Source of the DNA: Calliopum simillimum
Lineage: Eukaryota > Arthropoda > Insecta > Diptera > Lauxaniidae
Direction: 5' to 3'
Length of the DNA: 64,000 nucleotides
Assembly: GCA_951812925.1 (NCBI GenBank)
Contig: OX638369.1
Coordinates: 60,898,228-60,962,227, forward strand
Positions 44,623-55,740 of this stretch are shown one piece after another. Numbering within the stretch: the first letter of the stretch is position 1; each line of letters starts with the position of its first letter. Position numbers and translations under genes: made by a program. The notes below the pieces were generated by a model. It was not told the origin of the DNA. It made no database searches and saw nothing but the letters and a program-made list of their open reading frames with translations.

Positions 44623-46566
44623 GTAAGTTTACACTTTTTAGTTTAGCAAAATTTAATTTAGCAAAAATGCCTTAACATTCGGAACACACGTGTACATTTC
44701 AAGCAAATGTTAATGTGTGTGATTCTGCATGTAAAATACGTGTGCTACCGTTTAACTTCGATTTTTGACAGTAGATACAATGGTGGAGTTCAATTCAAAT
44801 TCTGTTCATTCGACAGACTTTCAAAAAAATGATCCTAAAAGTGTTTTTTCCTTTGGAGTTAACGTCATAAAAACTGGTGATACTAAAGAAGACAAATCGT
44901 CTTCTATGGAGTTTTGTGTCTTGTATGATGGCTGTAAGGCATACGAGCTCCCTGCTTCTTGCAAGAAATCGTACATTTACTCGTAACTTTTAGTTGTGGA
45001 AAAAATTAAACCTGTAAATTCTTTGATGAAACACATCTTTAAAAAAATAAAATTTTTTTAAATTCCCTATTGTTTCTGCATGGTGACATTATGTTAACAG
45101 TTGCTAAGGTTTCATTAGTAGCAAAAGTAAACAAGAACATGAAACTTTTCACTACAAAGTTAAAATATCATTCACTAGAATCCTGCCTTAAAAAAAAAAA
45201 AACCATCAATACCCAAGAATGTTGCAAAATTGAACCTACTGACTAATAATGGCAATTATTTTTGCCTGTTGACCCCGTTTCATGGCTCTAAAGTGCAGAA
45301 TCTACACCAAGGAGCTCAGACGTCAGCTGTGAATATGAACTCGCACCCTACTGAAATCCATAAAACAGTTGATATGATTACACTGTGCAACAAATGTTTT
45401 TCTTTAACTACATTGATCTACAAAAACAAAAACAGCAAAATGAGGAATTTCGACTTATTGCTTATGCTGCATCCAAATTGATCCGCAGAATCGCTCTCTT
45501 CCATGGATGTTCATTATTTCAGTTCAAGATATGTATAGTATGTTGAAGAAAAAAATATCTAAATGGATTCTGAGGGAAACGATAAGGAATTTCAACTGCC
45601 ATGGCATGCCATCTCAGATTTTATGACTAAAAATTACCTTGTCTTGTAATATACCTCCAACGATATGGAAAAACTGTGCCTCGAAGCTATGCAATTTTAG
45701 ACACCCATATCATAAGGCAATTTCTATAACAATCGAAAAGGCAAATAATACAAAAATCCAAGAATAGAAAATCTTGTTACACAGTGTTATTAAAAAAGAT
45801 TCAGCAACTCGAGTAGCAAGAAACTACTCATATTCAACAAGAGTATAAAGATACTTTGCGCCAGCCAATGACGCAATTGTTTACACCAAGAAGGGCACAC
45901 AGATACTAAAGGCAGAAGCAGCAGCAGCAGTAGCGACTGCGGATTAAGTTATGGTTTATTACGATCACATGCAAATTGCGCTAAAACATGGCGCCACATT
46001 GGAGTACGTACTCGTAAAGTGGGTAAACACTTGAAGGGAAAAATGCTGTGAATTAGGTAAAAACCAATCCGCGATTTATGACTGAGCTTTAAGTGGCGAT
46101 GGTGGCGGTATTCATTGAGATAAGCGCAGTAGTAAAAAAAAAAAACATCGCAAAATAATACGTTTTTATTTTTAGAATATTGATAAAAAGAAATACGAGC
46201 AGACAAAATTTGTTATAAATATTATGATATCGATCACTGCAACCTATAGGTGTATTAAAAAAGAATAAGATTTAAGATACGTTAAGTCAAACATGCTAAA
46301 GAAAAAAGTTTAAATGTTCCCCATGGATCTATTTTTTCCTCCACAAAGGTGACCAAATATTTTAAATACATTCTATCAATATCCTTATGCAGATAACAAT
46401 CGGAGTTAAACTTTTTACTAAAAACGAGGGCCGATTTAAGTTATGCGGGCGATTTTCTATAGGTTTAGTGTGGACCTTTTTCATATTTCTGAAAGCAAAA
46501 ATTGACAAAACACAATTCGTTTAGGACCAAATTTTATTAATGATATGCGTACAATCACATTGCCGC

Positions 46567-46700
46567 TAGTAATGAGCAAACCAAAACCAAAGCAGTCTTG
46601 GTCTTGGACATTGAGTCTTGGTCTTGGTTTTAATATTGAATCTTATTGTTAGTCTTGGTCTTGGGCATTCAGTTTTGGCCTCAGTCTTGGTCTTAAATTT
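46567..46700. mobile_element. Truncated end of a CCAAGA-rich hAT-like element
   Basis: Starts TAGTAATGAGCAAACCAAAA and continues with (AG)TCTTGGTCTTGG repeats, like the complete element at 49348-49775. The other end is missing. Confidence 0.55.
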
Positions 46701-46794
46701 TGACCTTAGAAACAAAGATTACAGAAAAAATAGCTAAACATGCTCAACACCCGTTTCCGAGCTTGATTTTTTCAAAACAGTTGAATTTTTTATA

Positions 46795-48975
46795 AGCTAA
46801 ATTCCGTTGGTGCATGATTCACCATTTGTCGCGATCCCCTGCGATGACTTTTATCTTTTGCCACGACTTTCCCGATCCTTAAATTTCCTTTTCCAGTCGG
46901 CTTTGGGTCCACCACGTCCTCTACTGCCTTGTGGATTCCACTCAAGAGCCTGTCGACAAACTTCGCTGTGTGGTTTCCGGAGAGCTTGACGAATCCATCT
47001 TGCATAGTTTGACCTCGTTTTCTATAGCTCTCTGATTGCATTTTTGATGCAGCTCCTCATTTGGTTCAGTGCGAAGTCACCAAATCTTTAGTATACGCCT
47101 TAAGCATTTAGTGACGAATACTTGCAGCTTGTTCGTTAGTTGTTCAGTTTTGCTATTCTTGAATTGATATCCTTTTTTGCTCCACCATCCATGTAGATAA
47201 TGCTGCCTAAATACGTGAAGCTGTCGACGTTTTTGATGCCAGCGTGATATCATTCTTGTTTGCATTCAGCTTCATGCTTTTAGTCTTGGAAACGTTGATT
47301 TTTAGGCCGGCCTCTTGTGATTCCAAGACAAGGTCTTCAATTATGCTTTGCATATCTGAGTGTTTGGACGATAAGAGGCAAATGTCGTCAGCGTAGTCGA
47401 GGTCTTCTAGATGTTCGGTAAAGTTCCATTGGATACCCCTTTTGGCCTTATTAAGAGCTTTATCTAAATATATATACATACATATCACAAAAGTACTCTT
47501 TCCATCTCCTTAGTTGGTCGTCCGCGGATGTTAAGAGATTTAAATTTTTGTCTTTGATAGGGCGGTTCTGTTGGTGTTTTTTGGCAGATATGTAGTCTGC
47601 GGGTGATAATGTAAAGCTGCCTGATATTTTGGCCATGTGCAGCGCTTTCGGCTTCGCTTGCGAGGTCGTTATACATTCTTCTTTTGTCTTGTCTACACGA
47701 TCGCCTGACTTTTTTATTGAGAGAGTTAAGGACCTTTTAGGCGTCATTCTTTTGCGTTCTAGTTTTAGTGTCGTCTCGCAGTTTTTTCGCGCTTCTTCTT
47801 TTTTCAACAAAACCCCCCCGTTTCAGCACTCATTCAGTGCTTCTTGTTCGAGGGTCGGAACACAAATATTTTTCCACTGGAGTTTAAAAACGCACTCTAT
47901 GATGTTTCAATACTTCCATCACAATCGAACGGGACTTCATTGAGCACGTCGAATTTTTATGTCACAGGTTTTTCGCTGGGTGTTTAATAGCGGCAAGTTT
48001 TAGTCAAATGACCGCGATGAAAAGATGGTGATCGGAGTCTATGTCAGCGGCACTCTTTGCTCGTACGTCCAGAAAACTCGCTCTTCAACTTGGTTTTCGG
48101 TGATGTTGTCTGGAGACACCCAAGTAGCTTTAGGCATTTTTTGTGTGGAAATAGCGTACCTCCAACGACAAGACCGGCTGCATTGCAAGCGTCAATGAAA
48201 AGCTCTACAATGTCGTTTTTCGCACCCAAACCATGTATTCAAATCACGGGCTCAAAATTAAGGTTTTCTGAGCCTTCTTTAGCATTGAGCACTGTTAATT
48301 GTTGCAGCGAGCTGACTGTAGAATTAATTTTTTGTTTCTCTCTCTGCCAACTCGGTGAGCGCGTAGTTGATGATATTTATTGCAAGGGTTCGATATCTGC
48401 ACCAAATAAGCCTTTCGTTTATAGGTTTTCATTCCATTACTGCTTTTACTGCTTTTTTACTTAACAAAAATCCTACTCTATTCCTGTGGATGTCATTTTA
48501 TGCTCTACCGGAGTATAGAAACTCTTCGCCGTCAGATAGTACATATTTGCCGGCACCGTTCCATCTACACTCGCTTAATCCCAATTTCTAAAGGTTAAAT
48601 TTGTGGAGTTTTCTTACGGCTTGATGTATTTGCCTGGTTCATTAAGAGTTCGGGCATTCCATTAGCCGATGCGTTTTCGAGTTTTCATCGAAAGAATTTT
48701 AAAATTTTGACGAACTATATTGGTTCCAATTATAGGAGAGTCATTCCTAAGTATACATGTTTCTTGCACCTTCAAATCTAATGTGTATGCTGTCGAGGCA
48801 GGTGGATTAATCACATTCTGGTGGGTACCGCTTGGAGAGTTATTTTCCATCGTTCTTCGATCCATGCCTCATTAGTATAATCTTCTCAGCAACGCCCCAC
48901 GCAGTAAGTTTATAAGCTTAAAGCTGGTTCCGGCAAGCGCTGCAAGTAACAGTGGCTAAATTCACTTTCAATTGA
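46795..48975 (-). pseudogene. Decayed copy of the RTE-like LINE, copy C
   Basis: On the minus strand it follows the long copy from the leader (GTGGGGCGTTGCTGAGAAGA near 48900) through MDRRTMENNSPSGTH (48865) to the C-terminal region (WNPQ/GNHTAKF near 46950). There are several internal deletions (for example at about 47150 and 47465-47490, the latter removing much of the reverse transcriptase) and many stops and frameshifts. The YADD-containing frame (47207-47488) survives as a fragment. It is clearly older than the copy at 36546. Confidence 0.85.
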
Positions 48976-49273
48976 GGCGATGCGTGCATTAACGCCCTAA
49001 GTCGAAGAATGGTATTTCAAGATAATTAAATTTTAAATTTCTAAGTGCTGTAAAAAGAACAAACCACCATTTAAACCTTGGAAAACAAATTTATTCAATT
49101 AGCACTTATAAAATGAGTAAATAATTACCGCTAACACACAATACTTATGCATATTGACAGAATTATCGAAGAAGAAAAATTTAAATTATAGGGCGTTTTT
49201 GCATAAATCCATTTGACTATCACTGGAGTAACGTTAGCATTTTGTTTGAGAAACCGGCAAAACTGTTCCGATC
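48976..49273. mobile_element. Truncated copy of element H (inverted)
   Basis: GAGGCGATGCGTGCATTAAC followed by GCCCTAAGTCGAAGAATGG matches the right end of 22332-23741 in reverse orientation. It continues through ATAGGGCGTTTTTGCATAAA and TAACGTTAGCATTTTG to about 49273. It directly abuts the 5' end of the decayed LINE. Confidence 0.7.
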
Positions 49274-49347
49274 AGGATAAAAATCTTCCAAATCGTCAGG
49301 GTAGAAGTCAACTAAACCGGCAATTTTTTCGCGGTACTCATTTTCTG

Positions 49348-49775
49348 TAGTGATGGGCCAAATTAGTCTTGGTCTTCCGTCTTGTTCTTGGTCTGGGTAA
49401 ATTTGCGAGACCAAGACCAAGACGCTGATATTTTTGCAAGACCAAGGCCAAGACTGCTATGGTCTTAGTCGTGCTCACGATAATCGTCAAGACCGAGAAT
49501 GCTTTTCAGTCTTGGTAATTTATAGTTAAAAAGTGTTTCACTCTTAATTTGAATTTCGGCATCTTAAAAACCCAACTGCTTTGGAAAAATATGGTTTTAA
49601 AACTTTGAATACTCAATATCTCTACAAATTTTTTCAAGACCAAGACTGCGACCAAGACTTAATGAGTAAGATCAAGACCAAGACTAAATATCAAAACCAA
49701 GGCCAAGACTCAATGTGCAAGAACAAGACCAAGACCAGGACTGCTATTGTCTTGGTCTTGGTTTGCTCATCACTA
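49348..49775. mobile_element. hAT-like element with CCAAGA-repeat ends (K)
   Basis: Ends TAGTGATGGGCC (49348) and GCTCATCACTA (49775) are inverted. They are flanked by a perfect 8-bp direct repeat ATTTTCTG (49340-49347 and 49776-49783), as in hAT elements. The subterminal regions are built from degenerate hexamers, CTTGGT on the left and CCAAGA in the middle and right. There is no transposase; the 70-codon frame at 49581-49793 is repeat-encoded (DQDCDQD...). Confidence 0.8.
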
Positions 49776-50424
49776 ATTTTCTGTCAAACTTAAGTCAGCC
49801 AAAAATGAAAATCTGTTCGAAACCTCTAAGTGAACTTGGCTTCGGCTGTTGATTTCGATCTTGAGCGTATCGATAATTACAAGAAAACCGTTGACACGAA
49901 AAAAGTCTCGCGCATTTAATACAACTTCCTGAGCATTGCCACCGTTTGGCTGCCTTGTCCTTCGTCGAGCTCGCGATGCAACATTCGCATAATCCGTCTC
50001 AAGTAAAATTTATCAGGCTTTGTTTTCAAACGCCTCGAACTTATCGCTCCTACCATCTAACAAATTTTCTACTGACGAGTACATCAACGTGAGAGCTCCT
50101 GCTCGTCGGTAGCCCTAGGCAATGGCCTTGTCCCGCCTAATGGGTAATACAGCACTGCCAGACAGATTATTTGAATTTTTATTTTTTCCGTGTTCAGGAT
50201 ATCTCAAAATACAAATCTCCACATTAATTTTAACTGGGTACCCTCATTTGCGTTGAGAGAGAAAAAATGAAAGTATCAAATGTTCCTTTGGTATCTTATA
50301 ACAAAATTATGGTGGTCCTCAACTTTTGCAATGTTTTCCTTCCCTATGCTTTGAAGTTAGAGCATTTTAGGAAAGGGCAGATAAAAATATTACGAAGTTC
50401 GAAGTATTTATCCACATTTGTAAG

Positions 50425-50647
50425 CAGAGCGAAGAAAAAACCACGTTCGTGAGTGTTTTAACTACGTTTTGTTGCTGATTTGGATTTAAAAAGCTCATAT
50501 TTGTATGGTGCGCTGCGAAATCACTCACAAACGTAGTTGAAACCCATTTAGTTAAAACTGCCACAAACGAGCCACGTTCAAAATTTGGATCGCCAAGTCG
50601 TTAAAATAACTACGTTTCTGCCACTTTTGACAATGTTGTTTTCTCTG
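50425..50647. mobile_element. MITE with CAGAG ends, short copy
   Basis: CAGAGCGAAGAAAAAACCAC at the left and TTGTTTTCTCTG at the right are imperfect inverted repeats. ACTCACAAACGTAGTTG blocks lie within. A longer relative is at 57512-58177. CAGAG ends suggest hAT, but no clean 8-bp duplication is visible. Confidence 0.6.
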
Positions 50648-50829
50648 TGTAAATTATATCCAGATTTCCTGCGACTGGTAGAGCTTTCGGGACTAAGCCC
50701 AGGAAGCCGTATTTTGTCACAGTTTGTAACCATAACTCCCATAGCGACGGTATTTACAGCCCGGGACAAAAATTATATGACTTTAAAAATCAAAACTCAA
50801 TTTTTTCTGACTCCTGAATGTAAAATTTG

Positions 50830-51351
50830 GTTCCACTCAAAAGCGGCCAAAAAATAGCGGCCAAAAAAAAGGGGCCAAAAAATAGCGGCCAAAAAAGAGC
50901 GGCCAAAGAAAAAAAGGGGCCAAATACAAAAAGGGGCCAAAAAATAGCGGCCAAATAAAAAAGGGGCCAAAAATGGTTAAAGTGTTAAATTATCATTATT
51001 TTGTTAAAAATCAAAGACATTAGGTAAAATAATAAAGTAAGATGACAAATTGTGTAAATAATAAATGGAAAAAGTTAGTTAAGAAGTACAATGAAGTTAA
51101 TTATAGTGAATGTGATTGCTGACATTAGTTAAGTATTCGTGAATTTCAGCATGAGTAATATCTTCAGTTACCCATTTGGGTTCAAATCCAGAAACTACAG
51201 TCTTGAGGCGAATGTTAGCTTCTCGATATCGCTTGCCTCTTTTTTCCTTTTTTTTGGCCCCTTTTTATATTTGGCCCCTTTTTTATTTGGCCGCTATTTT
51301 TTGTCCTCTTTTTGTTGGCCGCTATTTTTTTGGCCGCTTTTGAGTACCTCC
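50830..51351. mobile_element. Foldback-like element with GGCC-repeat arms
   Basis: Flanked by a perfect 10-bp direct repeat GTAAAATTTG (50820-50829 and 51352-51361). The left arm (50836-50975) is a tandem array of GCGGCCAAAAAATA/GGGGCCAAAAAA units after ACTCAAAA. The right arm (51245-51345) is the inverted version ending CCGCTTTTGAGT. Arms made of short tandem repeats and a 9-10-bp duplication are the definition of foldback (FB) elements in flies. The 270-bp loop has no recognised gene. Confidence 0.8.
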
Positions 51352-51546
51352 GTAAAATTTGTATTCTAAATTGAAAAATATGTACTTTTTATGCATCCCA
51401 AGAAATGTATAGGTCCTTCGAAAGTACCATGTTTTTTATTCTTTTAAATTTACCGAATACAGAGCCTTTAAAGTTTGCAATAAGTACAAATTGATTTTTT
51501 TTTCTTGTTGACTTCTAATTGTTTTATTTCCTTTTCTTTTATTAAG

Positions 51547-51710
51547 GTTTCCTCGTCGACAAATTTGGTAAATACAAGCCTGTCGTTGTAATGAGTCTGC
51601 TGCTGAATGCGCTCTTCCATCATTCGTTGCTGTTCATACCACAACAGGAAATTCCTGGAGTTGTACCTTCGGCGTTTGTAATGCATAATCCTGACAATAA
51701 AGTCGTAGAG
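51547..51710 (+). CDS. MFSD6-like transporter, coding exon 3
   Basis: Follows TTTTCTTTTATTAAG and ends before GTGAGTACG. In phase with exon 2 it encodes GFLVDKFGKYKPVVVMSLLL then NALFHHSLLFIPQQEIPGVV, PSAFVMHNPDNKVVE (residues 90-144). GFLVDKFGKYKPVV is MFS motif A between helices 2 and 3, needed for the conformational switch of transporters. VVVMSLLLNALFHHSLLF is helix 3. The following PQQEIPGVVPSAFVM loop is typical of the MFSD6 subfamily. The exon ends in phase 0. The rest of the protein (nine helices by family expectation) was not found to the right. Confidence 0.9.
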
Positions 51711-53526
51711 GTGAGTACGTGTAGCAGGGTGAGGAGTAAAGGGTTGGGGCATACATCCATATATTATAGTGGCAGTTGGGAATGCTGCGTTTAACACATT
51801 TCCAAGCGTAGAAATTCAATTGTTCGTGTATTCGTATTGTTGTAATTACGTTCATTAATGGAAACGTTCAGACAGGCAGGCAGGTAAATTACTGCAAAAT
51901 AAGTTGAAAGTGGAGTTTTGAGTTGAAAACTACATATTTTCATACCTATTGTTCTTACGTAAAGGAAATGCATACGAATTTCATTGGGAAATCGATCTCA
52001 TTTTTGTGATATAGGTACATATACTATGTATGTACATGCCAAAGAATAATGAAGTTTGCATTTGGAAATTAATTAAAGTGCAGTAAAGGCAAACGGATTG
52101 TTCACAATGTAGTGCTATTTGAGGAGTATCAAGTTAAGAATTTGAAACAGGGACTATAATTCTTCGAAAAATCAATTAAATTTAGACTAAGTAATGTTAC
52201 TAAGCACTTTACCTTACCAAAGTTTGCCGAGTCATATTTACTTAAATATGTGTTTAATTTTTTCCAGGATTGTTCTCAAGATAATTAGAAAAAAGTTGTT
52301 AATTGCTGCACGCATTTACATTTGTATTCAAGTTCCTATAAATCCAAAAAAAGCTAGGCTTATTAAAAGTGGGTACCTTATTTTGTATTCAGTACACAAC
52401 ACAAATGCCAGCATCGAAATGCAGTGCAAAATCACCATGTCATAAGACATAGAGTTGTAGGTGAATTAACTGATTACACAAGAAACTCATTTGATAGGCA
52501 ACGCAACGCAACGCATCGCATCGGAGCTCTTAGCATTACAACCCCTGCTGTTGGCAAACTCCACACAAACAGAGCAATATGCAAAAATAGACCGAGCAAC
52601 CCATCCGGCGAACGTGTCAACTGGTTATTTTTCCTTTCTACTTTAATGTGTCCTTCAGCCTGGCAAAATGTGTGCTTAAGAGCCAAAACATACCATTAAA
52701 TAGTGAAAGAGCACATTTAGGTTACGTTACGTAACGATAGCGTTACGCTTCTATGCACCACTCACAAAGTGCTGCTTACGATGCTTTGCCCTGCTTCGAT
52801 TTACTTTGCTTGTCGTTGAGATTTCCTTGTATTGTACCCTACACAAAACGGGAGAGTGGTACTGCAATTATGGATACGCTTGTTACGTTCGTTAAGTTGA
52901 TCCATAAAAATCATTTAGTGCAGATGAATCAATTTTAAAGATAATTTTTTTAACTTTTCCACAAGAGACTTCTACTCTTTAAAACTTTTCAATAAGCCAC
53001 AGATTTTGTGTTCCAGCAAATATTTTGAAATTGCGGCCGGATTTCCTACAAGAATGCTTGTCGGCAGTCTAATGACCGCGATTAATGCAAGGTGTTACAG
53101 CATGACTTGTATTGATAACAGGTCTTGCCGGTAGCTGAGAAGCTATTGAAATTTGGCGATGGCTCTGGCACCCAAAACTTTCAGAATTGATTTTGTTACG
53201 AGTTTGTCTTTATCGGTCCCACCAACCAGGGCCGCGCACAGGATTTGCTCCTGGAAGGGTTTTACATAAAAAGGAAGGAACAAAATTACTTATACATAAA
53301 TTGCAAATATCGTCGGCTTAATGATGACTTTTGTATGCCATTCGAATGGTAATAACACGTCACATAGCGTTAAAAAATGTTAACATCAAAATACACATGT
53401 CTAAATGGTGAAAATTAAGAGAAAGACAATAAAGTCCAAAATTTTTTAAAATTTTCCAAAAAAATGTGCTCAGACCATTTTTAAATATATGCAAAAATTT
53501 TTTTACTTTGTTTCTGAAATAAAGCT
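51711..53526 (+). other. Intron 3, proximal part, no element recognised
   Basis: GTGAGTACG donor at 51711. A GTTACGTTACGTAACG palindromic cluster lies near 52722, but no transposon ends or exons are recognised. Open frames here have no motifs. Confidence 0.5.
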
Positions 53527-53835
53527 TAACTAAACTGATACACTGTTTCAAACATTGTTTTGTATTCTATGGATCCCATTTGGTTTCATTGGAATCCACT
53601 TATGTTACAGTGGTCCATGGCCAGGTGACCAAGTGGCCATATTGGGTTCTTAAAATGAAAAGTCCTTAAATTCAAGGCTAAAATCCTGGCATTAGCAAAA
53701 AGAAACTACACTAAACTGATGCATTGTTTCAAAAACTGTTTTATGTTCTACGTATCCCATTTAGTTTCATCGAAACCCATGCATGTTCCTGTAATCCATG
53801 ACCAGGTGACCAAATGGCCATATTGCGCACTTCAA
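53527..53835. repeat. Tandem duplication, unit about 175 bp
   Basis: AACTAAACTGATACACTGTT to GGCCATATTG (53527-53642) recurs at 53710-53825 as ACTAAACTGATGCATTGTTT to GGCCATATTG. Both contain CCATGGCCAGGTGACC or CCATGACCAGGTGACC. Divergence is around 15 percent by eye, so the duplication is old. Confidence 0.7.
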
Positions 53836-54156
53836 AGCTTTAATGCTCAAAACTCAGTTACTTTTCACTTTAAAACAAGAATACCACAAAATTCTGAAGT
53901 GGTATAACAAAACTAGTTACGGCATCGTTTTTAGCGTGTCCAGAACATAAGTATATTACTCACGAAATATGAGGTCACTTTCAAAAAACATCAAAATTAT
54001 CCGGAAAGTATAAGCACATTGGCCCAAGGGGTAGAAAACTACCCCAGCAATTTTAACGTCGGATATCTCAGACATTGAAATCCCGATTTTAATTATTTTT
54101 TCACATGCTCTAACAACCAACCTTTGGCAACATGAAACGAGTGCTTATAGGCGAGG

Positions 54157-54860
54157 AGCCGGCAATACTAAAAGTGCCGTCATCGCGGATTCTGAAATTT
54201 TTAATGCAGAATAGTAGTTTACACTAAGACGAATAAGAAAAGCTTGGTCAGCATGGTTGTAGCCTGGCAGAAATATTTTAAATGGTTTTTGAATAATTAA
54301 ATTTTCGGAGTGTTTTGCCGTCATCGCGGATTTTGATCAATCTTAATATTAATCGATGGTAAATTTCATAACCATTCAGAAAAAATGCGGCCGACGAAAT
54401 TTTTTTTTGCCGAAAATGACCGGCAGACCTATTTGAATGGTGCGACAGTGGGTACTTCCGGCAGTTTCTAAGCTCGCATACCAAGATATTTTTAAATTTG
54501 ACATTAAAACACGTAAATTAAAAAAAAAAAAAACAAATTTCCGTGATAAGAGAGAAATTGTACCCACCATTAAAATAGGTCTGCCGGTCATTTTCGGCAA
54601 AAAAAATTCGTCGGCCGGATTTTTTCTGAATGGTTATGAAATTTACCATCGATTAATATTAAGATTGATCAAAATCCGCGATGACGGCAAAACATTCCGA
54701 AAATTTAATAATTCAAAAACTATTTAAAAATTTTTTTTTCAAGCCAGGCTACAACCATGCTGACCAAGCTTTTCTTATTCGTCTTAGTGTAAACTACTAT
54801 TTTGCATTAAAAATTTCAGAATCCGCGATGACGGCACTTTTAGTATTGCCGGCTCCCGGA
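54157..54860. repeat. 0.7-kb palindrome with GCCGTCATCGCGGATT repeats
   Basis: GAGCCGGCAATACTAAAAGT and GCCGTCATCGCGGATT at the left return inverted at the right (AATCCGCGATGACGGC, ACTTTTAGTATTGCCGGCTC). Arms are about 54157-54440 and 54570-54860. Each arm holds a second GCCGTCATCGCGGATTTTGA about 140 bp inward. It looks like a non-autonomous DNA element; target duplication is unclear. Confidence 0.75.
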
Positions 54861-55109
54861 CTATTATGTTATAATTTTAAATATTAAAATATTTGCTCCG
54901 TATTTGAGATTTTATTCTGGATAGTTCAAAGGTTAGCCTTAGACCCTTAGAAGAATATATTGAAGAGGAAAAATAAATTTGTGTTTTTATTTCCACTCCT
55001 TGCCCCCTATTCCGCGGACCTAAATACTTCCCATCGTATTTACTTCAACATGTCATGCTTGGAAAACTGAAATCCAAGATCAGCAATCCAATTATGGCTG
55101 AATGACAAA

Positions 55110-55740
55110 AACCGCAGGTTAGGTTAGGTTAGGGTGGCGGCAATACTGCCACACATAGACCACAAGGGTCCATAATGATGTTTGTCCAAACTGAAGGATC
55201 CTGTCAGTATAGCGAGTCTTTTGATGTCGCTTAGATGAATTTTAGGGAGTTCCTTTAAGGAGTTGAAGAACGGCTGTCCAAAGCATTTTAGCCTAGTTCT
55301 TGCCAAAGCAGGGCAGAGACATAAAAGATGTTCAATTGTTTCCTCTTATTCAGGCTCGTGCCAGTTTCTGCACCAGTTGTTCGAGACTATTCCCAATCTA
55401 AAGGCATGATGCCCAATTAGACAATGACCAGTCACAATTCTGGTCAGCAAACTACACTCACTCCGCGTCAAGGATAGCATATATTTGGAATATTCTGCTT
55501 TGTGAAAACGAGGCCAAAAGTGCTTTGTAATAGCGCTAGTAGGGGATTGTTCCCAGCGTCTGTTTGCCACTGTTAGCAATTGCGAGTTCTTCAAAGAGAA
55601 GAAATGTTGAAGCAGGGCTGGAATTTTTATTGGGTTGAGCTTCTAGAAGAGCTCCATTTTTTGCTAGTAGATCTGCCTTTTCATTTCCTAAAATTTCGCA
55701 ATGCGATGACACCAACTTAAGAAATACCTGATTTTTTTCG
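55110..55740 (-). pseudogene. RNase H end of a Jockey/I/R1-type LINE
   Basis: The minus-strand frames read LVSSHCEILGNEKADLLAKN (the H..GNE.AD.LA RNase H motif) and then EYSKYMLSLTRSECSLLTRI, TGHCLIGHHAFRLGIVSNNW, a C..C..W.EPE zinc-like block, a stop, and CPALARTRLKCFGQPFF. This order is the usual C-terminus of I/R1/LOA-type elements. The 3' end on this strand has CCTAACCTAACCTAACC, a tail or tail-like repeat. A stop codon and frameshifts make it a relic, 5'-truncated. Confidence 0.7.

Larger units (their letters stand above)
44623..51546 (+). other. Intron 2 of the MFSD6-like gene, about 6.9 kb
   Basis: GTAAGT donor at 44623, TTTTCTTTTATTAAG acceptor ending at 51546; phase 1. The first 1.9 kb (to about 46566) shows nothing recognisable. 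The rest is mainly a decayed LINE, MITEs and a foldback-like element. Confidence 0.8.

Noticed and set aside
49850..50140. Possible remnant of a retroelement gag or pol (GC-richer, codon-like)
   Set aside because: I tried translations on both strands; none gave a recognisable motif, so I do not annotate it.
55115..55135. AGGTTAGGTTAGGTTAGGG as an insect telomere-type (TTAGG)n array
   Set aside because: Only about three units, directly at the 3' end of an RNase H-containing LINE fragment, so it is better read as the LINE tail.
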